From contig VXAA01003157.1 in assembly GCA_013399115.1 (NCBI GenBank), positions 837,239-901,238 of the forward strand: a stretch of DNA of 64,000 nt, given 5' to 3'. The position numbers and the translations under genes were made by a program. Of the stretch, positions 1-13,588 are shown piece by piece. The notes under the pieces are model-generated. The model saw only the letters and a program-made list of their open reading frames with translations, did no database searches and was not told the origin of the DNA. Source of the stretch: Anseranas semipalmata (taxonomy: Eukaryota; Chordata; Aves; Anseriformes; Anseranatidae). How positions within the stretch are numbered: the stretch's first letter is position 1; each line of letters begins with the position of its first letter.

Positions 1-3000
1 GGGGCTTGGCTGCTTACCCAGGCTAACCTACAACAATTATTTAAGAATATTTGTTCCTTTTAGTCTTGTTTTCTGTTATAACAATGGGTTTAACCAATAC
101 TATGTCAGAACAATCTATTTTTCCCATTTCCCCCACTTTCTCGCAGGAGAAACACCTATTAGAATGGTGAAATTTTCAATGATTATTATATACATTGTGC
201 AGTGTTAAAGAAAGTTTGTATCAAGATTCACCTGTGGCCTTTGTTAAGTTGAATTTACCTCTAGATTTAGACACTGTTTTTAGTTTTTCTCAAAAAACAT
301 CCTGTCCTCCAAAAAGCAGAACAAAATGAAAAACTGTAGTTGGAGGGAAATGGATACATTATTTTATTTTGAAAGTAAACAGATTATTTCATTCTGAAAG
401 GAAAGCAATTTTCTTTTTTTCTTTTGGTCAAGAAACATCTAGTACAACACAACAGAGAAAGAAACCAGAAATTATTTTTTTTTCAATTTTCAGTACAGTA
501 GTAAGCACATGAGAAGCAAGACTTTCTGGGAAAGTATTTCACTTTACTAAAAAAAAAACTTGCATAGTTGAAAAATACAGCTTTAAGGCACATAAGTCTT
601 TCCTCTGGTTTGGAACAAAGGCGGCAGTTTGAGGGCCCTTTGAGAAGAGTAGGTCTAAGCTTCATTTGACTATGTTAGATATCTGACAGCTTGAAAGTAA
701 GAGGTGGTTTGAACCTGGGGAGAAGAGGGAGGAAGGGGAGGATGCTATTAACCAGGGACCTTCAACAATATTTTTGAAAGTTGAAGCGACCGTGACAATA
801 TTGATTCCTGGGGAAAGAAAGGAATAAAGTAAGGAAAAGCAAAAGGTTATATAGGAGTCCTAGATCCTCAGACACAGAAATAACTCTGGAAACACAGTCA
901 TTTCTTTTTAATTTTTGCTTTGATCTTACTTAATGTTACATGTTCAGATAACTGGATGAGATACAAATCTGGCTTTTCATAGGGGCTTCATCGGTTAAGC
1001 TCAGGAGCAAATAACGCTCAGCCTACATCTCTGGCAAACATCCTTGTAGTCAGTCTTATGAGTGAAACCATTAGAGGAAGGATGTATAGCATAAATTGGC
1101 AAACTGCTGAGAAAAGCATGAACAATGATTCCCAGAAGCTCCGTTCCAAGTTTTAAGAACAGGGTCTAAGAACTGTAAATACAGAATAAGAAGTTCTTAG
1201 TCACACTGTAGAAATCTGGAAAGTCATCAGGGAGCTAAACCTGGGATCTTTACTTTCTAAATTATATTATCATTATAATAACTAAGGGAATGCATCTGTC
1301 AAAGTGACAGTTTGCATATGGTCTCTGAATTGTACAGTTGTTCCATGCAGTACCATAATCCTTTTTCCATTTTAAGCTTTCAGTCAGTGCCAGTTATACA
1401 CTTACTAAGTGTTTGAGCATCTCAGTCACATTAAAGGAATGAATGAGGGCCCTATTATACATAGAACAAACTAATGGGGCAGACCCGAAATATGACTACA
1501 AACTTTGAAGGACTACAGATAGATACAGATGCAGGAGTTGTTTTTCGTCTGCGTGAAGCGTTCCAGATTCTTCCCTGCATTCCAGTTTTGTAGACTGCTA
1601 AGGGTCTTTCAGGATACTAATGATATTTGCCTGATCTTCTCCATCATTCTGACCTTCAAGGCAAGTTAAACAAGCCAGGGCTCTGCTGTCAGATATGCTG
1701 AAGAACAAGTCCATTCATTGTCTGAATGGAGCTCAGCAGTCCCTGATCATACTGCGTACAGTGAACGTAAGTTCCCACACCTAAATCATTTTACCAAAAC
1801 AGGGGATCAGTTTGTAACATTAATTAACCTTTTTGACCTGCATGTTCACAACAAGGCAATTAGAAGCAAAAGCTAACATTTGATTCATTTTGATTTATTT
1901 GATGCATTCTGCTGCTTTTATGAAGAATGTGCAAAGTCTGTAGATGCAGGAATAAGCTTCCAGAGAAAAATAAGCCTGAAGTTGCAATGTTTTCAGTCAG
2001 TACAGTCACCTTGCTTTTAGTGTTTTTTCTCATGGCCATATTGTAGTGCTAAGATAGGATGTGTCCTTTAGCCTCTCTCTTAAAGCTTTTTTAGATATGT
2101 TTCTTCTATTCTGGCCTGCCCAAAGCAGAAAAAGCAGAATCCTCCTCCTACACCTGCCAGGATTCATCTTCATGTTCAGTCATGACACTTACCTGCATTC
2201 TGATGTGGAGATTTATACTGTTTTTTAAAAGATCTTAGACATGTTTAAACCCTTCCATGCCATCCTTTCCCATGCCCTTCCCCATGCCATCTCCACAGTT
2301 TTAAGCATATTTAATCCATGGATAATAGCAAGAAACATAAAGATTTAGGGAAAATGGCAATATTTTTTAAGTGTCAATTTCCAAGCTGCTCATAGGACAC
2401 AAAATATTTCTTCTTTCCTTTCACCTCTGATGATCTTTCAGCTCACCAGAGTATTTCCAAGGCTCCAAACAAAATGTATCTCAGGTAATTGCGTGGCAAT
2501 AATTAGAAAATGAACTCTGCTATTGTACTGCTGTCTTGCAATTTTCCTGTTGGTCTTCTTCTCTTTGCATTGGTCTCCCATGAGGTGGCAGATATATTTT
2601 AAGCTGTTCCTGTAATATATATGACAAGAGGAAAACTATTTTTCCTCATAAATGACCTGATTGCTTTGCCTGTAGGAGAAAGAGCAGGAAATGAATGTAC
2701 TGCACTTTGGCAGGTATCTATATTTGTGAAAGGGGCTTCTTTATGCACAGGGGGCTGTGATACAAAATAACAGAAAAAAACAGTTAGTTTCTTTAATAGA
2801 ACTAGTTTTTATGAATGCTTAGTTCAGAGAGTAGAGGTGTCAATGGAAATATAGGGCTGAGGAGAGGTATTGCGATGTATTTCTTTTTTCTAGTTCAGAA
2901 GTTCTGCAGGATTAGGAAGCTGATTTCCCTCTTACGAACCACTTCTTTTCTTAGAAAAAAAATGAGTGAAAGAAAACTGTCATATGTGCTTTAAAGCATG

Positions 3001-3276
3001 ATTTTTTTTTTTTTAACGGTTTCTTCACCACATAGCATGTTCAGAAAAAAAAAGGGGAGGCTCCTTAGTCCAAATTCCTCAAACATATCTAAGTACCTGA
3101 GACCCTTAGAAATCAGTGGAAATTAGGCACTTGGGTCACAGAGTATGCCTGCCTGGCCCTAGTTCAAATCACTGTAAGGCTTTCCAGAGTGAGAAGCATA
3201 ATAGAACAACCTATAGAGATTAAATGAAATAAACCAAAGATTCAAAAACTGGCATTCTCACCAAGAATTCTTTGTG
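1..3276. other. Unique AT-rich non-coding DNA
   Basis: I see no gene or recognisable interspersed repeat in this stretch. It contains several short homopolymer runs (for example A or T runs near 473-481, 549-557 and 3003-3014). Open frames are short and scattered, with no family motif. It could be intronic or intergenic; nothing in it decides which. Confidence 0.6.
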
Positions 3277-4060
3277 AGAACCATAGACTCATATGCTAAT
3301 AGGTAAGCAAGAACCCAAAGAGGTCTCTAGTTCAACCTCCTGCTCAAAGCAGGCCCAGCCAAGTGATCAGACCAAGTTGCTCAGGTTTTTATCTAGTCCA
3401 GGCTTGAAAATCACCAAATAACAGAGGATAACCCTTTCTCTCTGTCTACTGGCCATGATTCTCTTAATACAGCCCAGGACACTGTTGGCCATCTCTGCTG
3501 CCAGGGCACGCTGCTGGCTCATGTGCAGCTCACTGCCAACTAAGAGCTCCCAGTCCTTTTCAGCAGAGCTATTCCCACACAGCCCAGCTGGTATCATTGC
3601 AATTCCTTCTCCAGTGCAGTGCTTTCTGCTTTTCCTTTATTTACTTGGTGTCCCTGTCGACCCAATGCTTCAGCCTGTTTGAGTTCCCCTGAATGGTGGC
3701 CCTGTCCTTGAGCATGATCCAGAAACTTCCTTGAGTTGTTTAAAAAAGGCTTTGCCTGCTTACCTACCCAAGTCATGGGGCCTACCACCATGGACTCCCA
3801 ACACAATGCCACCCTCACTGGCCTTTCCTCTGAGACTGACCCACAAGCTCTTACCCAGCCTGTTGTGTACCCTGTACAAGAGCTCCCTACATTTGAGCTG
3901 CTATTTCACATAGAGAACACCTCCCATTCTTTGCCCGTCTTCCCTGAAGAGCATGTAGCTGTCAATCACAGGTCTCCAGCAATTAGTTGCCCCACCATGT
4001 CTCAGTCCTCCTTACCATGATGTGTTTCTGTTGGCAAAGATGATCTTGGCACATCTTGTC
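3277..4060 (-). mobile_element. Old CR1 LINE copy, internally deleted, endonuclease plus RT fragments
   Basis: Read on the minus strand, this is a decayed CR1 with its pieces in the right order. Around 4005-3985 it encodes the endonuclease motif TETWW, and near 3825-3780 a match to the GKASxGxIVxGVxxRPP region of the CR1 endonuclease. It then jumps to the distal part of ORF2 at about 3690-3460, with motifs like AIQRDLDRLxxWV, CKxLHLG and ELLVGSELHMSQQRALAA. It ends at about 3277 in an eroded 3' tail (AGTCTATGGTTCT). Most of the catalytic reverse transcriptase between the endonuclease and distal ORF2 is missing. Multiple stops show it is dead. In CR1 elements ORF2 makes the endonuclease/reverse transcriptase used for target-primed retrotransposition. 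The stretch 4020-4060 is the least certain part. Confidence 0.75.
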
Positions 4061-5044
4061 AGGGAGATGCCACCACTCCCACCCTCAATCTTTGAAGAGG
4101 TTCCTGTGTTTGTGAAAGACAAATCCCTGTCACAATTGCTGTACAAGCAGGAGGTGACTCATAATAATGGCCAAACCCTCCCTAAGTCCTTACCTTAGAT
4201 CAAGGAGACACCACCAAGGCTCCCATGCCCCACAGGCTCATCCCAGAGACCTGCAGCTACTACTGATGCATTCAGAGCCTCCCTTGGATGGGTCATTGTT
4301 GTCCGCGTGGATGAAAAACAGGGGGGGGATCAGCTAGCAACAATGTGGAGAAGATGGTATTAGGAAGTGATTGGATATGTTTTTATGATCATATATTAAA
4401 AAGCTTTCCTTAGGAATTCATTTAAATGCTAGATTTCACTTTCAGCAAATGATTACCTATAGGAAAAAAAAAAAAAAAAACAGCTGTAACCTTCTTACTA
4501 CCTCCATAAGGAAAGAACTAGGAGTATTTAAGAGATGCTGTATCTGGCCCAGATTCTGTTTTCAATTTCATGAGGTGTAAAACCACAGAAACCTCATCTA
4601 GGAAATGTCTTTTAATGAAGCTGACAGTTCTCCTCTCCTAAATATTTTTGTTTAAAATGCAGCTCTTCTGGCTTTATATCAGTGTTACTGAGAGCAGAAC
4701 ATGATTCATTACAGTCATCCCCTCCTTTTTTAAATGCCATTATTTTTAATCCTCATCTTTATCAAGGCCTTTCACATGTCATGCTGATGTTTTCAGGATG
4801 GCCAAGGAGCATCTTTATTTTTAGTCAAGGTTCTTCAAAACACCTTGCCAGTATAATGTGTCTGTGCTTGATTGTCTAATCTATGAACAGATCAGTCCTC
4901 TCAGGAAAAAAAATGTTAACTTGGTCCCAGGAGGCTGGAATAGCTATTAAACAGACATATATCTGCAGCCATCTCTCTCTTGCATCTTTGTGATTCTGAT
5001 AAAATAGATTAGCTAGATAACAGCAGCAAACATTTTGCGCTTAT
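4061..5044. other. Non-coding spacer, first 250 bases moderately GC-rich
   Basis: The first part, to about 4330, is richer in C and G than the surroundings and may be a further eroded piece of the neighbouring CR1, but I cannot align it confidently. An 8-G run lies at 4321-4328 and an A17 run near 4465-4481. I see no gene here. Confidence 0.45.
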
Positions 5045-5235
5045 ATCATAGTTTCCATCCATGGATCTCAAAGCACATTTTCAATGTTAACAAAGATAAA
5101 TAAATGTTAATTAAGATAAATAAGTCATCCAGATAAGTATGACTATCATTATTCTGTGTATGAGGAAATCAAAATACAAGGAACTTAGATGACTTGCTCA
5201 AGGTCATGTTGTAAATAAACAAGAGGATCGAGAAA
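5045..5235 (+). repeat. MIR/CORE-SINE-like ancient repeat
   Basis: The order of features matches the amniote MIR-type consensus: a CCATGGATCTCAAAGCAC block at about 5058-5075, a region with ATTATTCTGTGTATGAGGAAA (compare the MIR block ending in GATGAGGAAACTGAGG), then GACTTGCTCAAGGTCA at about 5191-5206 (compare GACTTGCCCAAGGTCAC), and a degraded GAGGATCGAG end. MIR-like SINEs were spread by L2/CR1-type machinery and are old in amniotes. The copy is diverged, carries a short tandem of the AGATAAATAA type near 5093-5125, and is followed by an A13 run. No function can be assigned. The family-level name is from memory of the consensus and needs a repeat search. Confidence 0.55.
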
Positions 5236-6189
5236 AAAAAAAAAAAGCCTTATTTTAACTGTTAGGTCGTTTTTAATTCCAAGCACTACCTTGAAAAAAT
5301 TATCTTCACTGCTATGACTATTTTGACATTTTAATTAAAATAAGCAAACAATTAATCAATTGTTATGTAGCATGCTAAATCCTTTAAAAAAATTAAAAAT
5401 ATGTCAACATGCAAAAAGACATTTTAAAAATGTTATATAATGCTCTACAAAAGCATTGCTTAAACACATGTCCTTAGGGATATGTATATATGTCAATAAA
5501 GAAACGAAGACCACAGTTTATGTCCGAGCATCATCTTCATCATCACTAGCATATGCAGCCTGTGTGCAGTAGATGTTCATGCCCATACTTGTGGACAGAT
5601 ATGAAGCAACTCAAACACCAGTATTAATACACAAAACGAGGAGCTCTACCTCAAATCATGAGAGGGAGTTTTTAAACACCCTTTCAAATTCATGGTGAGG
5701 CCTGAGCTCTCAAGGGTAACTCAGAGCACACTCATAAAGGAAGCAGTCTGCAAAAAGAGGACAAAGACAAAGAGACAGAATGTGATATTCTTGCCTACAC
5801 ATGGCTATTTCAGGTACTGTGAGATGTTTCATTTGGCCTCTAACTGCAACTCCAAAAGAGTAGAGCTGTTCCTTTGATCCAGTGTCACGTTTGCTGACTT
5901 CATGCAGCTATTTTAGGTATTCCAAAATAGGAAATATTTGAATATATTAAAATAGGGCTAGATACTTGTACTTAGGCAATCCCAGCCCATGTGTCCGGGT
6001 TCTTACTGTTTTCATACAAATGTAGTAAACATAGGTGCCAGTCCCTCCACTTTCATCTCCAAGTTAAGGGGTCTTTGCTGTTGTAGCAGGTCTGCTTTGT
6101 ACAGATTGCTATTAGAACAGTCTTGAGTCACACAGATTAGGGCGTTCTTCAGCAAAGATTAAGACATTTTCTTTTATTTGACTCAATGC
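5236..6189. other. Unique AT-rich non-coding DNA
   Basis: I see no gene or clear repeat here, only A/T-rich sequence with short runs. The downstream CR1 may begin anywhere between about 6150 and 6230. Confidence 0.5.
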
Positions 6190-7425
6190 ATATTAATTGT
6201 TTCTAGAAAGTGAGGCATTTCTACAAAGACTGACTCAAATTGTAATCTTTTTGGATTTCAGCAAAACTGTGGATACTGTTTCTCACAGTATCCTTCTGGA
6301 CAAAATGTCCAGAATACATTAGCTAGACAAGTACGTAATACAATGTGCGAGCAATTGGCTGATGGGTTGGGCTCAAAGGGTTATAGCAAATGGGGTTTCA
6401 TCAGGCTGGTGGCCGGTCACTAGTGGGGTTCCACAGGGCTCCATTTTAGGGCCAGTTCTCTTTAATGTTTTCATAAATAGCTTGGATACAGGATTCAAAT
6501 GCATACTAAGTAAGTTTGCAGATGATAATAAATTTGGATGTGCTGATGACTCCCTTGAGGGTAGAGAGGTCTTGCAGAGAGATCTTTATAAATTAAAGGG
6601 CTGGGCAATCACCAACTGTGTGAAATTTAACAAGAGCAAGCGACAGATTCTGCAGCTGGGATGGGACAATCCTGAATATATGTACAGACTGGGGAACAAG
6701 AGGTTGGACAGCAACCCTGCAGAAAGGGATCTGGGGGTTCTGGTTGATGGAAAGTTGAAAATGAGTCAGCAGTGTGCCCTGGCAGCCAAAAGGGCCAACC
6801 GCATCCTGGAGTGCGTTAGGCACAGCACTGCTAGCTGGTTGAGGGAAGTGATTGTCCCGCTCTGCTCTGCACTGGTGCAGCCTCACCTTGAGTACTGTGT
6901 GTAGTTTTGGGTGACGCAATATAAAAAGGATGTAAAACTATTAGAGAGTGTCCAAAGGAGGGCTACAAAGATGGTGAAGGGTCTAGAGGGCAAGGTGTCT
7001 GAGGAGTGGCTGAAGTCACTTGGATTGTTCAGCCTAGAGAAAAAGAGACTGAGGGGAATCAGCTTTCTTGCTGTGGTAGTCTACAGCTTCCTCACAAGGT
7101 GGAGCTGAGGGGCAGATGCTGATCTCTTCTCTCTGGTGACCAGTGATATGATCCAAGGGAATGGCATGGAGCTGCATCAGGGGGAGTTCAGGCTGGATGT
7201 TAGGAAAATGTTCTTCACCAAGAGGGTGGTCAGGCACTGGAACAGGCTCCCCAAGGAAGAGGTCACAACACCAAGCCTATCACAGTTCAAGAAGCATTTG
7301 GACAATGCTCTCAAACATAAGGTTTGATTTCTGAGTGGTCCTGTGTGGAGCCAAGAGTTGGACTCGATGATCCTTGTAGGTCCCTTCTAACTTGGGATAT
7401 TCAATGATTCTGTGATTCTATGAAA
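6190..7425 (+). mobile_element. 5'-truncated CR1 LINE with readable reverse transcriptase
   Basis: This plus-strand CR1 starts inside ORF2 and runs to the 3' end. It carries RT motifs in order: LDFSKxxDTVSHSILLDKM at about 6253-6308, GVPQGSILGP at 6425-6454, and the catalytic FADD at 6515-6526. These are followed by the CR1 C-terminal region ([19 protein letters not shown]). The 3' end has the typical GTTGGACTCGATGATCCTTG block at 7357-7376 and a short array of ATTCTRTG-type units ending near 7425. There is no obvious target-site duplication, which is normal for CR1. It is one of the more complete copies in the window. Confidence 0.93.
6236..7327 (+). pseudogene. CR1 ORF2 remnant (reverse transcriptase and C-terminal part)
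   Basis: A single reading frame can be followed from about 6236 to 7327, with only three in-frame stops and no frameshift that I can detect. The stops are TAG at 6320-6322, TAG at 6902-6904 (where most copies have Gln after the YCV motif) and TGA at 7106-7108. The longest uninterrupted piece, from ATG 6362 to 6904, is 180 codons. It has SGVPQGSILGP at residues 21-31 and the FADD catalytic motif at residues 52-55. Stops without indels suggest moderate age. The N-terminal endonuclease and early RT fingers are absent, so no active enzyme could be made. In an active CR1 this protein would copy element RNA at the nicked target site in the nucleus. Confidence 0.9.
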
Positions 7426-10400
7426 TAGAGCCCCATTACAGCTCTCAGGAGCATGAGAGCTGAGTTCATCTGTTCTCCAAGTCACACAGAAAAAAGCCCA
7501 TCCCAATCCTGAAGTTCCCAAAGGGTTACTGCAACCTCAAGGCTATCTGGGGATAACACACTTGCTTTTTCATGATTTCTTAATGAAAGTGGGTTGAGCT
7601 CTAGGGGACAGTCCGTGAGTCATGACTGAGAAGCCCTCTGTGTGTCAGGAATATATAGGTGTCTTCGACAGTATAACCATTAATATAAGTAGCTGTTAAA
7701 GCAGATGTTTTGTGTTTAGTAAGAATGCATTCTTTATTGAGTACTTGGTGAGTCATTTTAAATCCAGTGCTAGAAGACATTGTGGAGTCCAAACATCCAA
7801 TCTATATTTCATGACAGATATTGAAAAACTAGAAACAGTTTTATGATTTGCTTATTACATAATTATACTTTAATTCAGCCAATAAAAGCTAAATGTGATT
7901 TACATGTATCTAATATACACAGAAAAATCTCAAACTTGAATCTATATGATGTCTGTTACTAAAAGCATCACACTGGAGTTATAGAAAGAAAAAATGTCGT
8001 CTGTTTTTGACTGGACTAGTTCATGGACTAGCCTGTCCACTGATTTAGAAAACAGATCATGCTTTCCTTGGCATTTATCCAGTTGCAGTCTGGACTGAAA
8101 GGTTACAGAAGCGCACATACCCTTATTCTGCAAAAAGTAGAAAGGCCAGTGAAGTCACGTATCCTCAGTGCCTGAGGCAGAGAAAATGCTGTTCCCTTCT
8201 CCAGGTTTCTTTCCACCTTTAGTCTTCTAAGGGAATGTTGGACTTAAGGCATCAACATGTATTAGTGAGTTTGGAGGCTGATAATTGTATTCATTTTTTG
8301 GTCAGATTCTTAAGTGCTACTTCTCACCTACAATACCAGAATTGCCATCCTAGCCCCATCCCCCCACCCTTCCTATTAGTTTTTCATAAAATGTAGAAAG
8401 GAATAAAGGCTGGGACAAGAGCTAAATTCAATTCAAGCTGATAAAGATAATTGTTTGGATTATTGTTTTTTCAATAAGACCATCTATTCTTTAACCACAT
8501 ATTGATCCGAAATGTTTTGATTTACAGGAACTTCCCTAATTAAATAACACAACAAACAGCAACATAACAAATGTGATGAAAATGTTATTGTTCAGCTTGA
8601 AATAGGGCTTTTCTACACTGCTGCTTTTAAAAAACAAAGTCCACGGAAGTCTTCTATTTCAGTAAGAGGCAAACAAATTTTTGTAACTCTGAATGTTCAG
8701 ACTAGTGCCAAAAAGTATGCACATTAGCATACGTCTGCTCAACAGACCCATGCAGTTGCACTCAAATTATCCTGTGGTAAATTAGGTCAGCTACCACAAG
8801 TGGTGTAGACAAATTATTTTAGCAGCTTTCCTAGCTATACAGAGCTTACTTGAGAACAAGAGCAAAAAGCTAATGTGGCTGTGTGTGACATGGAACTGGA
8901 GGCACTCATTCAAGGTACTGAATCCAGACCAAATGGCTGGTTGGAAACAGTAGAGTGACATTGACTTCAGAGGTTTTACATAATAATACTTGTTATGAGC
9001 TTCATCCTTAATGTCCCCAGACCAGTCTGACTAGCAGGCATATCATGACTAACTTGTGGAGTTTTCAACCTTTTTTTTTTTTTGATTGCCTCTTTTTCTG
9101 TACAAAGTCCATCACAGTCAGAATTTGTGCATGTTGTCTGTAGCTCCCTTCCCACGTCAGGTTAGAGGTCTCCTAATGGTGGGGTTAGCCATATTCTCCC
9201 CAAATTTCCATCCTTAAAAATCCCTTGAATTTGCTCCAAGCTACATTGGTACCTCTAAAGCTATACAGGTCCCTAGTGTCTCCTTCTTTGTATGTGTAAG
9301 GTCTGCTTCTGATTTGATCAATCAAGTATGTGGCTTATACCTGTGCACTGTCAGGATGCACAGTTTAAGGACTCTTTTGTCTGTCTTACCTGTAGAGTCA
9401 GATCTAGAGGGTATGTGTCCTGAAAACACTCCCCTTCCTGACTTACCCAAACACAAGACTGGAACAGCTTGTTACATATCCTAAACTCATCGGTTGAACA
9501 GCTATGATCAAACACCCTACAGAACACACAAGACATGTCTCTATTATGACAGAAAAGACTCTTCATGGTGGTCACAAGTGCTGAAGTGCATAAATTTTGT
9601 TTATTATCTTAAAACCTGTTCAGGGACAGAACAGGGATCCTGGCAAGTTTGAAAGTTAACCACACCAATAGTAGATAATTACTACCCAGAAAGAAATTTA
9701 GAAGTGTTTGGTCACTGTAGCAGCATAAGCTCACTAAGTGCTTGATTTCTCTGTGCTGTGAGCATGACAAAGAAAATAGAATACATTTTCTTGGATGACC
9801 TTAATATATTTTCCTTGTCACTTTTTAACTTGGCTTAAAATATGATACAGCAATTTTCAGGTAGAAAAGGAAAGACTAAAAAGCATGTAATTCAGCTCAC
9901 AATGGATTTTACAGGTCTCAATGGAATTAATTACCAAGAACTTGCACATGTAGTAATTAATTTCATGCAATTCAGCACCATCTGCAGATGCATTGTTTCC
10001 TTTCAAACTTACTACAATTTAATGTAAAATAGAAATTGTTAGGAATTTTTAGGCTGCAAAAGCTTTTGTATCTTGTTTATGCCAAAGCAATTAGATAAGG
10101 AAATTAAATATTATTTGAAAAACATAACCTATTTTTCAAATGAATAGAAAATTACTTCCAGTTTTTGGTAAGGGAACTGCTTGCAATTACAGAGATTTGA
10201 GGAAAAGAAACTTTCATTTCATATTGGTTTTCTCATTTAAAAAAACATTCATGATTTTTTGGCAGGAATCACTTATCATTTGCAGGTGTATTACTGCATC
10301 AAACTTTGTACCAATTGCAATGAAAAACTACCAGATCTGTTGAAGCAAATTCCAAAACTGCCTTATATTATTTACATTTACTTTTCTAATGCTCAAGTTC

Positions 10401-13400
10401 CCTTTTTATCCTTTTTGATCCCTATTCAGGAGCTCATCTGTACTGAACAAGCAATTGGATAAAGCTAAGTTAATTTAAATTAAGCACTTTCTTATGCAAT
10501 GTATTGAAGTAGTCAAGAGTATTCTTCAGTTGCATCCTTAAAGTCTATGTAATTTAAAGCAGGACTGTCGAAGAACAAAGTACTGGAATTTATTCTATGT
10601 ATCAGCTGAACTATCTGTTGGGTGCTGGGACCTCTGGAAAATTAATCCTGAATCTTCCCAGATACTCATGTAGTGCCTAACACAAAGTCTGATTCTGCTG
10701 TAATACTGTGAATGGAAAAGTGTATGTGTTTAGGAGGGAGACAATATTCACGCAGCACAGCTTTTCTTCTGTGATATGTTAGGCAGCATGCATTGTTCTT
10801 TGACAGTAATAATGAATGGGTTACAGCCCCATCAATCTATGCTGATTTAACAGAGTCACATTATCATAGAAAGGTTTCTGTTTTGAGAAAAATACATGTA
10901 ATTATTATTTGCATTTATTGGCACTTATAGTATTCAACTTCAGCTGAGAACACATTGTCCTCTGTAAAAACAAACACAGTAGCAATAGAAAGCTGAAACA
11001 GCCAAAGAACACGAGCCCTGTAATTGCAAGAAGTACAAGACCAGTCAGGCTCTATATATTTTCCACCTGCTTATCAAAGTCTGGACACGGTTTTCCTCCC
11101 TGTCAAATAACCACTGAAGTCTTTTGTCTAACAAGAGAACTAGATAACAGCATTAAAATTACAGCTGGAGCTAAAGGAGATGCCATCATTAGAGTCATAT
11201 ATGAGAATGGTATAGGCCAATAGAGATGTCTGATTTTAGTGCAATAGCTTAACAAAGCAAGGAGCAGTAAGCGAGCAAAAAAATCTTTCTTTTTCCAATG
11301 CATTTTACAAAGAAAACAAAAAGACTTGCAAGCAATAAGTCTATGGTGTTCCCAATTCTAAACAAGCAGAATATCTTTACCTAGGTAAGCAAAGCTGATG
11401 AAACATGAAACAATTACAGTGAGGTTTCCTTACTTTTGAAGAGCAGTATAACAACTGTACTAACGTAGCAAATGTACTAAAATTGAGCTGGCTATCTCCC
11501 CAGTTCAGGCCTAAGAAAGAAAAAACAAATTGAAAGAATGAACTTGAAAGTCATTTTGTTGGCCTAAATAGGGCAATAATGGTGTTTTTTTTGTTTTTTT
11601 TTTTTCCTGAAAAGGACTCTGAAATCACATTTTTAGAAATGCTAGAGGAATTGGTTATTTTTCTACTGTTCTCATGGTCATTACATTCACTGACAAGAGA
11701 AGAGATAAATAGTTTGAGGGAGGGGATGCTAGAGAGATTTGCTCACTCTGCAGCCCTAAGATTTCCCCAGGCCTATATTGATGTTATTTCCTGGTCTTTC
11801 TGTAATGTTTATCCCAACAGATTATCACCAACATTTAGTGTTTTGTATATTCTCAGTGAATAGTGTCATCCTTCTTATTATGATAAAATGGCAAAGAGTC
11901 ATATAGTAAATGCAGAAAATATCATGAATTTATTGCATTCACATAAAGAGATCTTCATCCTATGACAAAAAAGGCTCAGAATATATTCAGTCTGATGATT
12001 AAATTGGGAATTGGTAAAACAAGCAAACAAAAAAATCCTTACAAATCATTGTTTCTCCAGACAGCTTTAAGATTATGATCTCCCAGTTCTCCTTGGTGCT
12101 GCTGTACGTGTACAAGCAATTCAGCCTCATAGAAGTTTTAATTTAGAGGGCTTAAGTTCAAGTCATTGATCCCTTTTTGTGACTGAAAAGAAATTATTTA
12201 GACTAATGAAATGTTATAATTATTTCTGGCCTGTTCTGGCCTTGAATAAACAATTGATGCAATAAATTTGTAGCTATCTGGTAAAAACTTCAATTTTTCA
12301 TTAAACACAGCATTCAATAGACTTATTTTTCTTTTACCTCTTCATGGTCTTTGACAGTTCTGTCCCATGATGTAATGAATTATAAACATTACAGACATTT
12401 TGGAAATGTTTCTTTGTAATAGTCCAAGTGAAAATATTAGTCATAAACCCATGATAACATTTGTCCTTTGCTGTAATGAGCAATATGATGTCAGAGTCTT
12501 TTTCCACCTACTAAAAACCTGTCTTATAAAGGCCTCAAAACCTTGAGCAACTATTGTGTAGGGATTATATGATTTGTCACTGTAAGTGTTGGTGCAGCAG
12601 TTAATTGCACTGTAAATAAGATGGACAAACCTTTGACTACCATACACACTCACAGACTGATTCTTTTGATTTCTGGATACAGTAAATGGTTGTATTTCGT
12701 TCAGCATGTAGTCTTATTATGTAATAAGGCTAAAATCTGCCTGTGACTGAATCAGTCTGTAATGTCTCTTTTATGTAGCCAGAGCTTCTCCTCAACCATA
12801 TTTTATATATGTATATATATATATATAAGTTTGAAAAGAGAAGCAGGAAAGTTTTATCGGTCTAATGTTATATGAAAGGACAGAAAAGAAACACACAGAC
12901 AAACAAGTATGTAAAAAGACCGGCAACCCATAAAAGAACTGAAATTTATTAACAGGCTTATGCAGTATGCTTGCTCTTGCTGTGTGACCCTTTGAATTGT
13001 ACCCCTTAAGATACGTCTGATTTGATCATCCAAACTTCTAAGTGTCTGCAAGTCTCTGTAAAGTGTTCCTTTCCACTTTTCCAAAGTAACAACTGTAAGA
13101 AGATGAAATAAACAAAACTGGACTGAATGATTTCATGCTTTCACTTTCTTCTGGTCTTACTTTTCTTCACTTAAACTTCTTCCATGTCACTTTACACTGT
13201 AAACGCAGTCACAGTTCAGCACAAAGGACTATATGTTTCATTGTGGTTGTAATAGAAAGGAGGTAACTTGAATGCAAATATTTTTACTTCTCTGGAAATT
13301 TTTCCAAAGTTGTGTAACTTTTTATATTAAATGAAATAACAGCAGATTTTGAATGTTCAGGGTTCAGAGAAGAGTTACATATTTCCACAAGATTGTAGGA

Positions 13401-13588
13401 AGATCACATTCTAGTGAACAAAAGAAAATAATATCTGCTCAATCAAAAATTCAGCTATCTATAATGTCAGAAACGTAGGCGACATGATGATGTGCCACAA
13501 GGCTTGCAAGGCATTTAAAAACATGCATATTTCAACACTCACCTGTGGCTCCTACAAACCATAAGCTGGTAAAATTTTAATACTAAAT
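7426..13588. other. Unique AT-rich non-coding DNA
   Basis: No gene or large repeat is recognised over about 6.2 kb. A TA-dinucleotide tract lies at 12804-12828 and poly-T runs at 9070-9083 and 11585-11606. All open frames are under 100 codons and show no domain motifs. The frame at 11579-11863 (94 codons) opens on the poly-T run and looks accidental. Confidence 0.6.
12804..12828. repeat. (TA)n microsatellite
   Basis: Near-perfect TA dinucleotide run, interrupted once by a G. Confidence 0.9.

Noticed and set aside
6593..6919. 108-codon minus-strand frame
   Set aside because: Antisense shadow of the CR1 reverse transcriptase frame.
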